NCBI GenBank assembly: GCA_015233515.1
Contig: JADFXS010000066.1
Coordinates: forward strand, 1 to 10,957
Source of the DNA: Deltaproteobacteria bacterium
GTDB taxonomy: Bacteria > Desulfobacterota > Desulfarculia > Adiutricales > JAGVGV01
Reading direction: 5' to 3'
Length of the DNA stretch: 10,957 bases
In this document: positions 1 to 6,857 of the stretch, piece after piece
How the letters are laid out: the number at the start of each line of letters is the position of its first letter
Position numbering within the stretch: position 1 is the stretch's first letter
Position numbers and translations under genes: made by a program
The notes under the pieces: model-generated
The model's input: the letters and a program-made list of their open reading frames with translations, nothing else
Databases searched by the model: none
Told to the model about the DNA's origin: nothing

Positions 1-418
1 CCCCTGACTAAGGTCTGATCGACTTCACCAGGCGCCGGCTGAATTAAACGTTTAAGTGAAAAAAAGCAGTTACAATACTTTTTATTGGAATTAGGCCAAG
101 GCTTCCCTGACAGCTAATATGGTTTCCCTTACAATATGTCCGCCGGTTTTCCCGAAAGTTGCATCGCTAAAAGTGAGGCGGCTTGATTCGTCCGATGGGC
201 AGTGAATTCCTCCTCGCGTTGGGCTAACATAAGAGCTCATTCCACAGCACGCGATGTTCGGCCTTGGTCATGTTCAAACCTACCCCGGCCAAAGCCTGCA
301 AAACTTCCTTGCTTTTCTCCAAATGTTCAAAAGAACGGCTATATTTAGGGAGATAATTGTCCTTGGAAAAAGGAAAGACGGGCCGAAATAAACAGAGAAA
401 TCGCTGAGAAAAAAAGGG

Positions 419-447
419 AAAGGAAAAGCAAAAAACAATTTTCCTTT
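419..447. repeat. A/T-rich 9-bp inverted repeat
   Basis: AAAGGAAAA (419-427) is followed after 11 bases by its perfect complement TTTTCCTTT (439-447), with two more T beyond. On the plus strand this could fold as a weak hairpin ending in T residues. Only two G-C pairs hold the stem, so terminator function is doubtful. It could instead be a protein-binding site upstream of the gene at 530. Confidence 0.35.
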
Positions 448-467
448 TTCGAGATGGATGAAAAATA

Positions 468-510
468 ATCAAACCATTCACCTTATTATCTGTAAATAGA
501 TCAAACCATT
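468..510 (+). repeat. 11-bp direct repeat pair ahead of the pRiA4b-like gene
   Basis: ATCAAACCATT occurs at 468-478 and again at 500-510. The start-to-start spacing is 32 bp, about three helical turns, and the second copy ends 19 bases before the ATG at 530. Identical sites on one face of the helix close to a start codon fit an operator or activator site. The repeat is short and A/T-rich, so chance is also possible. Confidence 0.35.
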
Positions 511-529
511 TGAGGATGATATAAGCGAT

Positions 530-958
530 ATGACAGAAATCTTCAGATTATCAATCTCTTGCGTCTATGGAAAGTATATTGAAGAACCTTTCCTACGCGT
601 TGTTGAAGCGCCAGTAGACATGACCTTGGATGACCTACATTTTTTTATCTTGGACGATTTGGTCGGCTTCAATCATGACCATTTTTCAGGATTTTATATC
701 GCCAACTCTTGGCATGGGTGGAAGACGTGGTTAACCATGTCTGAAGACTCGGACGACGATGAGACGGCTTGGGAAAAATCCATTGGTGAAATCTTCCCAT
801 TGGGACCTCATAAAAAACTCTACTACTTATTCGATTTCGGAGACAGTTGGACCTTTGAGATACGCAAGGAAGGAAAAGCGACATCCCCACTTCCCGACGT
901 TTTTTATCCACGAGTTATATATGAGGAAGGGCCAAAGCCTGAGCAATATCCGTCATAA
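530..958 (+). CDS. pRiA4b ORF-3-like protein
   Basis: The 142-residue product belongs by its wording to the plasmid pRiA4b ORF-3 family, also named IS1096 passenger (TnpR-like) proteins. The signature is at residues 98-114: a Y-Y-x-F-D-F-G-D-x-W core and then a hydrophobic strand (FEIRKEG). The downstream G-P-K-P-E-Q-Y-P at 134-141 sits where the family usually has a G-x-x-P-P/E-x-Y motif. Residues 70-82 are strongly acidic. The family is widespread on plasmids and mobile elements; its biochemical role is not established. The ribosome site is weak, with GAGGA at 512-516 lying 13 bases before ATG. The TAA at 956-958 falls where relatives often continue with Y-D-E/D, and the same frame reads D-D-stop immediately after, so the C-terminus may have lost about three residues by point mutation. 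Composition matches the medium-GC flanks, not the GC-rich gene downstream. Confidence 0.8.
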   Translation: MTEIFRLSISCVYGKYIEEPFLRVVEAPVDMTLDDLHFFILDDLVGFNHDHFSGFYIANSWHGWKTWLTMSEDSDDDETAWEKSIGEIFPLGPHKKLYYLFDFGDSWTFEIRKEGKATSPLPDVFYPRVIYEEGPKPEQYPS

Positions 959-1084
959 GATGATTAAATTGACACCGATGATTTATCTGAAGTGGCTTAT
1001 GATTTAATTGTTCAGGATGATGATATTATGCAAGCAAACTTGGCCCTATGGCAAACGAACGGGCGCAGGCTCGGCCACGACCCG

Positions 1085-1090
1085 AAGGAG
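1085..1090 (+). promoter_or_regulatory. Ribosome binding site deciding the start at 1098
   Basis: AAGGAG lies seven bases ahead of the ATG at 1098. It supports this start over the overlapping frame that opens at 992, which has no comparable site. Confidence 0.6.
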
Positions 1091-1097
1091 ATGAACG

Positions 1098-2804
1098 ATG
1101 GTCGATATTGCCGCATTGATGCGGGTGTTACCTGTCTCGGCGTTGAAGCCGGATTGTGTGGCGTTGCTTGGCGGCTTCATCACTACGTCCAAGGATCGCG
1201 CCTGGCAGGAGTGCATCGTTCTACTCGAGCCGCCTGCCGGTCAGCACGCACCTTACATCGACCCGGTGGAGGCGCTGGAACAAATGCTGCGTCGCCTGGG
1301 TTTCGAGCTGGAAGACGCACACGCGCAGGCCTGCGAAGCCGTGGCGCGGATGAAGGATGAGGTGGCGGTGGATCGCTGGGTCAATTTTTTCGACGACTTC
1401 GAACCGGAATCGCCCGAGTGCCTGCCGGTCTCCGATTTCGTGGCTTGGCTGCGCGACGAACGCCGCCGGGTGAACCTGTTGGCATCCCACCTGAAACTCG
1501 ACGCGCAAGGTTTCCAGCAGCTGGCCAATGAAGAGATACTGCCGCCGTCCGATATTGTAGATTTCCTCGAGCAGGCGGCGGAGGTGGCCGCCAGCACGCC
1601 GATGTTTCGTGGGCCGGACAACTGGGACGAGCCGTGGTCGCTGGAAAACTTGCCTGCGCTGCCCCCGCCCAAGGCCATGATCGAGTTTAGGCCAGGGGCG
1701 CCGTGGGGCGACTATTGGGAAGCTCCCGACAACCCCTTTATGCGATGGCGCGAGGCCATCCGACCCGTCGCGCGGGAACTGGAAAAGGCGCTTGGCGAGC
1801 CGGTCTATTACTTCGCCGACGTGGATGACGAGCTCGACGACGATGCCGCGCATCGCTTTCTCGTCCTGCACTGGTGTTGTACCTGGAAGCCCGAATCGGC
1901 TTTCATGCGCTATCTGTTGAAGATCAGCGGGGCCTGCGACATCGAGGAACTAAAAGCGGCGCTGATCGACCCGGTCAGCTACACGCAGCCATTCGAGATG
2001 AATGACGCTTTCATCAGGTTGGAGGCGTTGACTTGCCAAATCGACTATTTGCCGCCGGAAGCGCATAAGACGATTGCCGTGGTGTTCTCCACCTCACGGG
2101 CGCGCGAGACGGCGCGGTTTCTGCTGGCGCAAAAGATCGGCGCGCATGCCTTCATCGTCGCGCCGAAGGAATTGGCGACCGATGACTGGATCAGGCAAGC
2201 AACGCGTTACTGCCGCGAGTGGAGCGTCCGCTATGTGTATGGCGGCCAGCTGGATGAGCCCCTCGGTATCCTGGCTTCTGTCGATGAGCTGTGCGTGATC
2301 GCCGACGAGCCGACACCAAACTGCGGCTTCGATCTGAAGTTGCCAGACCCGGTGGAAGACCTGCTGTGCTTGGCGCTTGACCTTGGGGTCGAAGCGCATT
2401 ACTTCCATGTCGATCTATCGGGGTTGTGGAACCCGGATACGTGCCTGCTCAAACGTGGCGTTCCTGAGCGCGTGGCGGCCCGCAAGTCGAGGCGCGCCGC
2501 GTACACCCGATGCCTGAAAGAAATCCGTCTCGACAACGACTTCGGAGGCAGCGGCCTGTGGGATATGGACGGCAAGATGCTGGGCTACGACCTGCTGGAT
2601 TTGCCGTTCCCGCTTGTCAGGCGCATCGCCGCCTGGCAGCGGGACTACGACGACACGATGGACCCGCCTGACATGGGCGACGACGCCTGGTGGGAACGCC
2701 ACGAGCAAGAGGCGTTCGACATCGCCAGGGCGTTGCATGACGCCTTGGGCAAAAGCGTTGCCATCAAAGTGCATCGCAAACAAGGCTGGTTGACCGTCGA
2801 TTAA
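1098..2804 (+). CDS. Large acidic protein of unknown family (568 aa)
   Basis: I do not recognise this protein. Coding is supported by an uninterrupted 568-codon frame, strong G/C preference at third positions, and AAGGAG at 1085-1090 seven bases before the ATG. No signal peptide or membrane helix is apparent, so it is probably cytoplasmic. By eye it has several parts. Residues 1-165 are helical and acidic. Residues 165-210 form a proline- and tryptophan-rich linker. At 213-260 a helix is followed by an acidic run (DVDDELDDDAAH). Residues 324-405 alternate strands and helices (TIAVVFSTS, then HAFIVAP), resembling a Rossmann-like fold, which is inference. A compact C-terminal unit at 478-568 has G-L-W-D at 486-489, W-Q-R-D at 513-516, a WWERHEQEA helix at 531-539 and the end GWLTVD. 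That last unit recalls small proteins found near polymorphic toxins, but this is an impression. It is probably co-transcribed with the gene at 2831. Its GC-rich codon use differs from the flanks and suggests recent transfer. Confidence 0.85.
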   Translation: MVDIAALMRVLPVSALKPDCVALLGGFITTSKDRAWQECIVLLEPPAGQHAPYIDPVEALEQMLRRLGFELEDAHAQACEAVARMKDEVAVDRWVNFFDDFEPESPECLPVSDFVAWLRDERRRVNLLASHLKLDAQGFQQLANEEILPPSDIVDFLEQAAEVAASTPMFRGPDNWDEPWSLENLPALPPPKAMIEFRPGAPWGDYWEAPDNPFMRWREAIRPVARELEKALGEPVYYFADVDDELDDDAAHRFLVLHWCCTWKPESAFMRYLLKISGACDIEELKAALIDPVSYTQPFEMNDAFIRLEALTCQIDYLPPEAHKTIAVVFSTSRARETARFLLAQKIGAHAFIVAPKELATDDWIRQATRYCREWSVRYVYGGQLDEPLGILASVDELCVIADEPTPNCGFDLKLPDPVEDLLCLALDLGVEAHYFHVDLSGLWNPDTCLLKRGVPERVAARKSRRAAYTRCLKEIRLDNDFGGSGLWDMDGKMLGYDLLDLPFPLVRRIAAWQRDYDDTMDPPDMGDDAWWERHEQEAFDIARALHDALGKSVAIKVHRKQGWLTVD

Positions 2805-2817
2805 ATCGAACGCCTAG

Positions 2818-2824
2818 AGGGAGG
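2818..2824 (+). promoter_or_regulatory. Strong ribosome binding site for the gene at 2831
   Basis: AGGGAGG ends six bases before the ATG at 2831 and lies entirely in the 26-base gap after the preceding stop. This fits translation from a shared transcript with the 568-residue gene. Confidence 0.65.
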
Positions 2825-2830
2825 TGAGCC

Positions 2831-3531
2831 ATGAATCTGGTGTGGGGCAAGAACGATGTACCGGATCCCCCACAGGAGCGCGAGATCACGAGCAACCGAG
2901 GGCAATTGCTCGGTCGAATGGATGAACAGCTGCCCAATCTCTACATCGCGGAGTATGGCGCGTCGGGCCGGGCCATCCGTGAGCGGACGATTGATGCGAC
3001 CGCCGCCGGACTGTTCGCTGTTGGCGTGCTCACGGGCGATGATCGTCCCGGCGTTGCGCCCCTGGTATTCCAGCCAGGCGTAGAATTCGCCATGAATCGC
3101 TTTGTGCAAGAGTTCCGCCTGGTCGATTCGAAGAAAAACGTAGTGCAGGCATTCCAGGACTGGTTAGTTACCTGCAGCATGCTTGGCGGTCACCGGACTC
3201 ACGGATATTTGCCATCACTATCCTTGACCCGGAAGACCTTCTGCTCCTCTTTGATCTGGAGCGACAGCAATATTTCCTGCTCCTATTCAGCGTTTACCAG
3301 GGAACTTCCGCTCTTGCCTCTACCGAGGTTTGGCTGGGCGTTAGCTACGACCAGTTCGAAGCATTCTTAGGGGAAGAGACTTCGCCGCGTTGTCGTGTTA
3401 TTAAATACCGGAAACGGGCAGATGGAATTTGGAGACGGCCTTCTGCAATGCTCCCAGGCTTAATTGGGACTTGCCTGAACCAGGAAAATAAAGGCATGAA
3501 AGTAAGATCAGGACTTGGCTCCCGCGGATGA
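2831..3531 (+). pseudogene. Unknown gene, probably frameshifted or chimeric
   Basis: The ATG has a strong ribosome site and follows the 568-residue gene by 26 bases, so it looks like the second gene of that operon. Residues 1 to about 111 read as normal protein, for example YIAEYGASGRAIRERTID and FVQEFRLVDSKKNVVQAFQD. After about 3165 this frame turns serine-, leucine- and threonine-rich and stops at 3370. From about 3190 another frame becomes convincing, with FAITILDPEDLLLLFDLERQ, YFLLLFSVYQ and VWLGVSYDQFEAFLGEE, and it runs to a TGA at 3529-3531. The coding signal therefore changes frame between about 3160 and 3205. This could be an indel in one gene or a junction between two unrelated pieces, because the downstream part is less GC-rich. 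I recognise neither half. A programmed frameshift is possible, but I see no obvious slippery heptamer. No signal peptide is visible. Confidence 0.5.
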
Positions 3532-3591
3532 CGTCATATGGATAGGGATTTTAGCCAGACCTGCGCCTGACGGCGAGTTGAAGATAAGAGG

Positions 3592-4367
3592 ATGACAGAA
3601 AGACGTATATCGATACGGATAGCCGATGGATCAACAATCCCGGCAAACATTGAAATTAAAGAGCAGGACGCTAACTGCCGGTTGCACCTCATTGGAGACG
3701 GCATCGACGAAGCCGCCACTGGCCCGGATTACTTCGAGTCATTCACCGAAATCAGAAGGAGACTTGCTCGGCGGAATATCTTTCCTCTCTGCTACGGCGC
3801 ATCAAAGAACGTCTGGCCTTCTGGTATGGCCCGGGACATGCTCCAGGGGCTCGCGGCCTATAGACTGAAGCTCGGCTTTCCTGCTAAGGAAAATGATCTG
3901 GTTGATATTTTCGCAAACGCTCCGGATATCGAACCGGTGACCCCTGAGGAACAGCGGGCTTTCTCCGACGCATGGCACAGGTCATTGGTGCGAAAATCCG
4001 ACAGTGCGAAAAGCGATACCTTTGAGATCTGGAAGATAATTGGCGGATTGATCCTGATCACGCTTTTCATTATGATGATAGTCGGAACCATAGCCATGGT
4101 TAGATGCCGAGGTTATGATATGGGGGCGTTTCGTAGGGATGGGGTCAAAACTGAAGCAAGAATAATCGGGATATCCAGAAGCTTTGCCTTGCGTAATGCA
4201 TCGATCCACGAATACGAGTACCAGGCGAAGGAAATTCTCTACACGGGGGAGCGACGACAAAGCCGGTATACAATGCAAAAGTCGGGGACATGATTGACAT
4301 CGTTTACTTGAAAGACGATCTTCGCCGGAGCATCTTCCTTGACGACGAAAGCGTTCCCTATCGTTAA
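3592..4367 (+). pseudogene. Membrane protein with DUF3592-like domain, one-base frameshift
   Basis: Three parts can be seen. Residues 1-140 are a soluble domain with the motif LCYGASKNVWPSGMARDM (66-83), followed by LVDIFANAPDIEPVTPEEQR (103-122). I believe this recurs in uncharacterised bacterial proteins, but I cannot name the family. Residues 148-170 form one hydrophobic helix. From about 186 a DUF3592-like domain starts (V-K-T-E-A-R-I-I-G, then YEYQAKEILYTG). In the uninterrupted frame it derails after G219 and stops at 4293. If the five-G run at 4245-4249 had six G, the frame would continue as GATTKPVYNAKVGDMIDIVY and end SVPYR at the TAA of 4365-4367. That restores the expected V-G-D-x-I-x-I-V-Y pattern of DUF3592 and gives about 258 residues. 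A slip in the G run, natural or from sequencing, is the simplest explanation. The start has only AGG touching the ATG, but an in-frame stop at 3568-3570 and the absence of another start support it. Function is unknown. Confidence 0.7.
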
Positions 4368-4597
4368 TGATGGGGGAAAAACAAAAGGGATCTTTTCCGT
4401 GGCCAACCTCACACAGACCGAGTTCATGAAACTAGCCGATAGCGAGACAGAAGTAATGATCTGGTGAGTCGTGAGAAAACTGCTGAACCCGGAATCACGC
4501 GTCTCTGCGTGCCAGTCGGACAAAATGCATGGGAACTAATTTAACAAGCTGGCCCACCTGAAGCCGGCGTAGATAGTATTACCAAGAGGAATGAGAT

Positions 4598-4816
4598 GTG
4601 ACCGGACTGATCCGCTGTGCTCACTGCCATAAGGAATTCCATGAGGGCGTTGGTTTCTGCCCGTTCTGCAAGACACCATGCCAACTTCCTTCTTCGAAGC
4701 ACCACGTTCTCATTGATGAACTGAAATCTGATTTTCCTCGGACTTTTCATCCCTCCACATTGGCTGTGGTCGGAGCGATTGTCATTGCAATCACTAACCT
4801 TACCGCAGGCTTGTGA
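4598..4816 (+). CDS. Small zinc-ribbon protein with C-terminal membrane helix
   Basis: The product is 72 residues and starts with GTG, preceded by AGAGGA at 4585-4590 with seven-base spacing. Two CxxC knuckles (C7-x-x-C10 and C21-x-x-C24, in CAHCHKEF and FCPFCKTP) form a typical small zinc ribbon. Residues 54-71 (TLAVVGAIVIAITNLTAG) are hydrophobic and could be one membrane helix, leaving the ribbon in the cytoplasm. Such proteins are common and mostly uncharacterised. The last codons overlap, on the opposite strand, the end of the degraded IS630-type transposase (4795-4976). The natural C-terminus may therefore have been cut and replaced when the element arrived or decayed. Function is unknown. 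Confidence 0.55.
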   Translation: MTGLIRCAHCHKEFHEGVGFCPFCKTPCQLPSSKHHVLIDELKSDFPRTFHPSTLAVVGAIVIAITNLTAGL

Positions 4817-4976
4817 ACGGATCGTAGGGTTGTGCTAACCTTGGACGCAACCTCGGGCCCGCATCGACAAGCAGGATGATTTTTGCTCGCATGGCCAGAT
4901 TTTGGGCGGTTTTCGGTGATCGAATCATCGACTCAAGGGCTTGATGGTCTTCTATACTCAACTGGTAGATTTCTTT
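4795..4976 (-). pseudogene. IS630-family transposase N-terminal remnant
   Basis: Read on the minus strand from 4976, the sequence gives KKEIYQLSIEDHQALESMIR and then SPKTAQNLAMRAKIILLVDA. This matches the opening of IS630-family transposases: a start of the form L-x-x-E-x-R-x-x-L-E, then R-S-x-K-T-x-x-x-x-x-R-A-x-I-I-L-L-A. Past the D-A-G at about 4857 the frame breaks, and the helix-turn-helix continues in another frame as EVASKVSTTLRSVHK (from 4854). Family members normally have about four residues between these blocks, and only two bases remain, so about ten bases were deleted. The catalytic DDE part is absent; similarity ends near 4795, inside the end of the zinc-ribbon gene. No terminal inverted repeat could be identified. 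The fragment is certainly inactive. Confidence 0.75.
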
Positions 4977-5049
4977 TTTCGTACCATGACTGGCACTATA
5001 ACAAGTGTCAATATTAAATAAAAGAATCAACAGTACAGGACACTAGAAC

Positions 5050-5676
5050 ATGGAAAAGTCAAGACGTGATTTTTTCAAGGCTGCGGCAACGACCGGAGCG
5101 ATCCTTTTCGCGACCGCGGTCTTTCTACCGGCGCGTCGGGTGCTTGCCGCGGAAAAGACCGAATCCGGGGACTGGAAACCCTCTTCGGACCTGAAGGGTT
5201 TTCCCCTCAATCACCAGCAGATCCTGAAACATCTGAGGACGGCCAATGAGGTCGCCAAGGAAACGGCTGAATTTGGCCACCACCCCTTTGGCGCAGTGCT
5301 TGTGGCGCCGGATGGCGAGAGGGTGCTGATGAAACAGGGAAACCTGAGTTCGATCGCGCATGCCGAAACAGAGCTCTCACGGCGGGCGTTCGCGCAGTAC
5401 AACTCCGATTACTTGTGGAGATGTACCCTGGTGACAACTTTCGAACCGTGCGTCATGTGCGCCGGAAACGTCTATTGGGCCAACATCGGAAACCTAGTCT
5501 ATGGCGTTGAGGAAACCACATTGAAAAAACTGACCGGTGCCAACAAGGACAACCCCACGATGAGCCTACCGTGTCGCACGGTGTTCAAGGCGGGGCAAAA
5601 GCCCATCTTGGTGGCGGGCCCCTTCCCGGAACTGGAAGGCGAACTGGTCGCCCCTCACAGGGCCTTCTGGAAATGA
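5050..5676 (+). CDS. Tat-exported nucleoside deaminase, cytidine/guanine deaminase fold
   Basis: The 208-residue protein is a zinc-dependent deaminase of the CMP/dCMP-type superfamily with an unusual export signal. The N-terminus SRRDFFKAAATTGAILFATA (4-23) has the twin-arginine motif S-R-R-D-F-F-K and a hydrophobic segment, with likely cleavage after VLAA (31-34). The mature part carries the catalytic H-A-E at 104-106 (zinc ligand His104, proton shuttle Glu106) and P-C-x-x-C at 133-137 (zinc ligands Cys134 and Cys137). It also has the family's HPFGAVLVAPDG (78-89) and a C-terminal MSLPCRTVF (171-179) and APHRAFW (201-207). All active-site residues are present, so activity is plausible; guanine, cytosine or a nucleoside could be the substrate. 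Tat export means the protein would fold with its metal in the cytoplasm and act in the periplasm, where it could serve base salvage or degradation of external purines or pyrimidines. AGGA at 5037-5040 lies nine bases before ATG. It stands alone, with a transposase fossil upstream and a gene-poor stretch downstream. Confidence 0.88.
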   Translation: MEKSRRDFFKAAATTGAILFATAVFLPARRVLAAEKTESGDWKPSSDLKGFPLNHQQILKHLRTANEVAKETAEFGHHPFGAVLVAPDGERVLMKQGNLSSIAHAETELSRRAFAQYNSDYLWRCTLVTTFEPCVMCAGNVYWANIGNLVYGVEETTLKKLTGANKDNPTMSLPCRTVFKAGQKPILVAGPFPELEGELVAPHRAFWK

Positions 5677-6349
5677 AGCAGTCCTGTCGTCGCGAATTCC
5701 TCAGATACTAAGGCTCTTAAGGCAATTGGTATCAAATACGGCCTAGGCTACCATATACGAACTGAAAAATCTAGTCTTTTATCTCGCTGTTATTATTGTC
5801 TATTTCTCACATCGTCATCGAACGTCATAAAATCACATCTACCGATTGGCTTTGCGAAAACTATTTTAACAAGCTCCAGGAAGCTCTTATTTTACGGTCA
5901 AAATAAATTCACCGAGAATCGCTGGTATATGCATACAAACTGTTAAAGACCATTTTATGCTTGTTTACTAAGCTTCAGACAATAGACTCAATAACTTCAA
6001 ATTGATCAAAAATTGCTTCATATCCACCACCTCTGGATATAACCCTTTACAGGGTTTAAAATTCAATACCGGTGTCACATAAGGATCAATTCTAATTAAC
6101 CTGATTCTATAGGGGGTGAGGGATAACTTGTTGAAGAATTTAATAAAATAAGAGCCAGTCATCAAGAAAATAGATATCCAAATTCAATAGGCGCAATACT
6201 TGATTACCTTCAAGTATCCCTGGTCGGTGAAACTTTTTATCAACCATGAAAAACGAGGATGATTTCTCTCTACGGCTTTGCCATCTGACCCGGCATGAGG
6301 GCCGCAAGCAACAGACTTCCTGTTTCGATGCTACCGAACCCCGCCTGGA
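5677..6349. other. Gene-poor A/T-rich stretch
   Basis: No gene I can support is present. The only longer minus-strand frame (5968-6165, 65 codons, containing IRIDPYVTPVLNFKPCKGLY) has no recognisable motif or ribosome site and may be a decayed fragment. A plus-strand frame opening at 6246 overlaps the integrase fossil on the other strand and is judged spurious. A perfect 7-bp inverted repeat sits at 6196-6217. Confidence 0.5.
6196..6217. repeat. 7-bp inverted repeat
   Basis: ATACTTG (6196-6202) and CAAGTAT (6211-6217) are perfect complements separated by eight bases. No run of T follows on either strand, so this is not a typical intrinsic terminator. It could be a binding site or chance. Confidence 0.25.
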
Positions 6350-6660
6350 TCAGCCAAACTCCCCTTCCACGATTTTGCCCGTTTTCCTTGCAACTTCTTT
6401 TGGCTGGCGGGTGATAACCCGACGTTTGCGGAGCCAGGTCCAAAAACAGGGGAGAGCAGACTCGGTGTTATTCCTGGCCTTGGCGGAGAGGCCAACTTGG
6501 CCGACGAATAGGTCCTCAATCTCCCCATACTGGATGTCCTTGACGTTCTGCTCTCCCAGGTGATCCGGGCTCTAGCCAGATAATTATCGAGGGTCCACCG
6601 AGACATGGCGGAAAATCATCTTGGCGAATCGCGGTTCCCTTTCATAAGCACAACCTTGCG
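6350..6660 (-). pseudogene. Site-specific integrase N-terminal remnant
   Basis: The minus strand holds the N-terminal DNA-binding part of a phage-type (tyrosine) integrase, spread over three frames. From about 6660 it reads YEREPRFAKMIFRHVSVDPR. After a small shift near 6590 it reads TLDNYLARA. After another near 6568 it reads PDHLGEQNVKDIQYGEIEDL, then LSAKARNN and CFWTWLRKRRVITRQ, to the TGA at 6350-6352. The order V-K-D-I-Q-Y-G-E-I-E-D, then S-x-K-x-R-x-N, then W-x-W-L-R-K-R-R-V-I matches the SAM-like core-binding domain of these integrases. The catalytic domain with its R-H-R-Y residues should lie further left and is not seen. With at least two frameshifts and no catalytic half, it is a fossil. 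It marks a former integrated element. Confidence 0.7.
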
Positions 6661-6857
6661 CCTAAAACCTATTTTTCTCGATCTACCTTTGCTTCAGTAC
6701 GTTCAGGTGGTAAATGGCCGGGTGAGCCAAGTCAATCGACCAATATAAAAATACCCGTTATTGTAGCAAGATGGCTGTCGCTGGAAAGGGCGCCGTCTTT
6801 TAGCCGCTTTTTGTTTTCACCAGCACAAGGCCAAACCTGCCGCCCCATTCAATCGTC

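Larger units (their letters stand above)
1..529. other. Leader region without a recognised gene
   Basis: I see no gene I can name here. The longest minus-strand reading frame (224-481, 85 codons) starts with a low-complexity stretch rich in F, S and K that mirrors an A/T-rich plus strand, so it is probably not translated as a whole. Its last part (LEKSKEVLQALAGVGLNMTK) looks more protein-like. A second minus-strand frame overlaps its stop codon at about 199-232 and runs on as MLAQREEEFTAHRTNQAASL, ending near 131. The two could be pieces of one frameshifted gene or chance. The region also carries the inverted and direct repeats listed separately. Confidence 0.4.

Noticed and set aside
992..1360. 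Plus-strand frame overlapping the start of the 568-residue gene
   Set aside because: After about 1090 it is an arginine- and alanine-rich shadow of the GC-rich gene in another frame, with no ribosome site of its own.
1221..1871. Long minus-strand frame of 216 codons
   Set aside because: It lies wholly opposite the 568-residue gene and mirrors its GC-rich codons; low-complexity R/H/G content and no start signal.
2801..3180. Minus-strand frames opposite the gene at 2831
   Set aside because: The plus-strand gene has a strong ribosome site and operon spacing; these are shadows.
4496..4511. CACGC/GCGTG hairpin as a terminator
   Set aside because: The stem is only five pairs and no T run follows.
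4239..4523. Minus-strand frame of 94 codons opposite the DUF3592 end
   Set aside because: The plus strand gives a clear DUF3592 tail once one G is restored, so this frame is incidental.
6246..6563. Plus-strand 105-codon frame
   Set aside because: It overlaps the integrase fossil on the minus strand and has no recognisable protein pattern.
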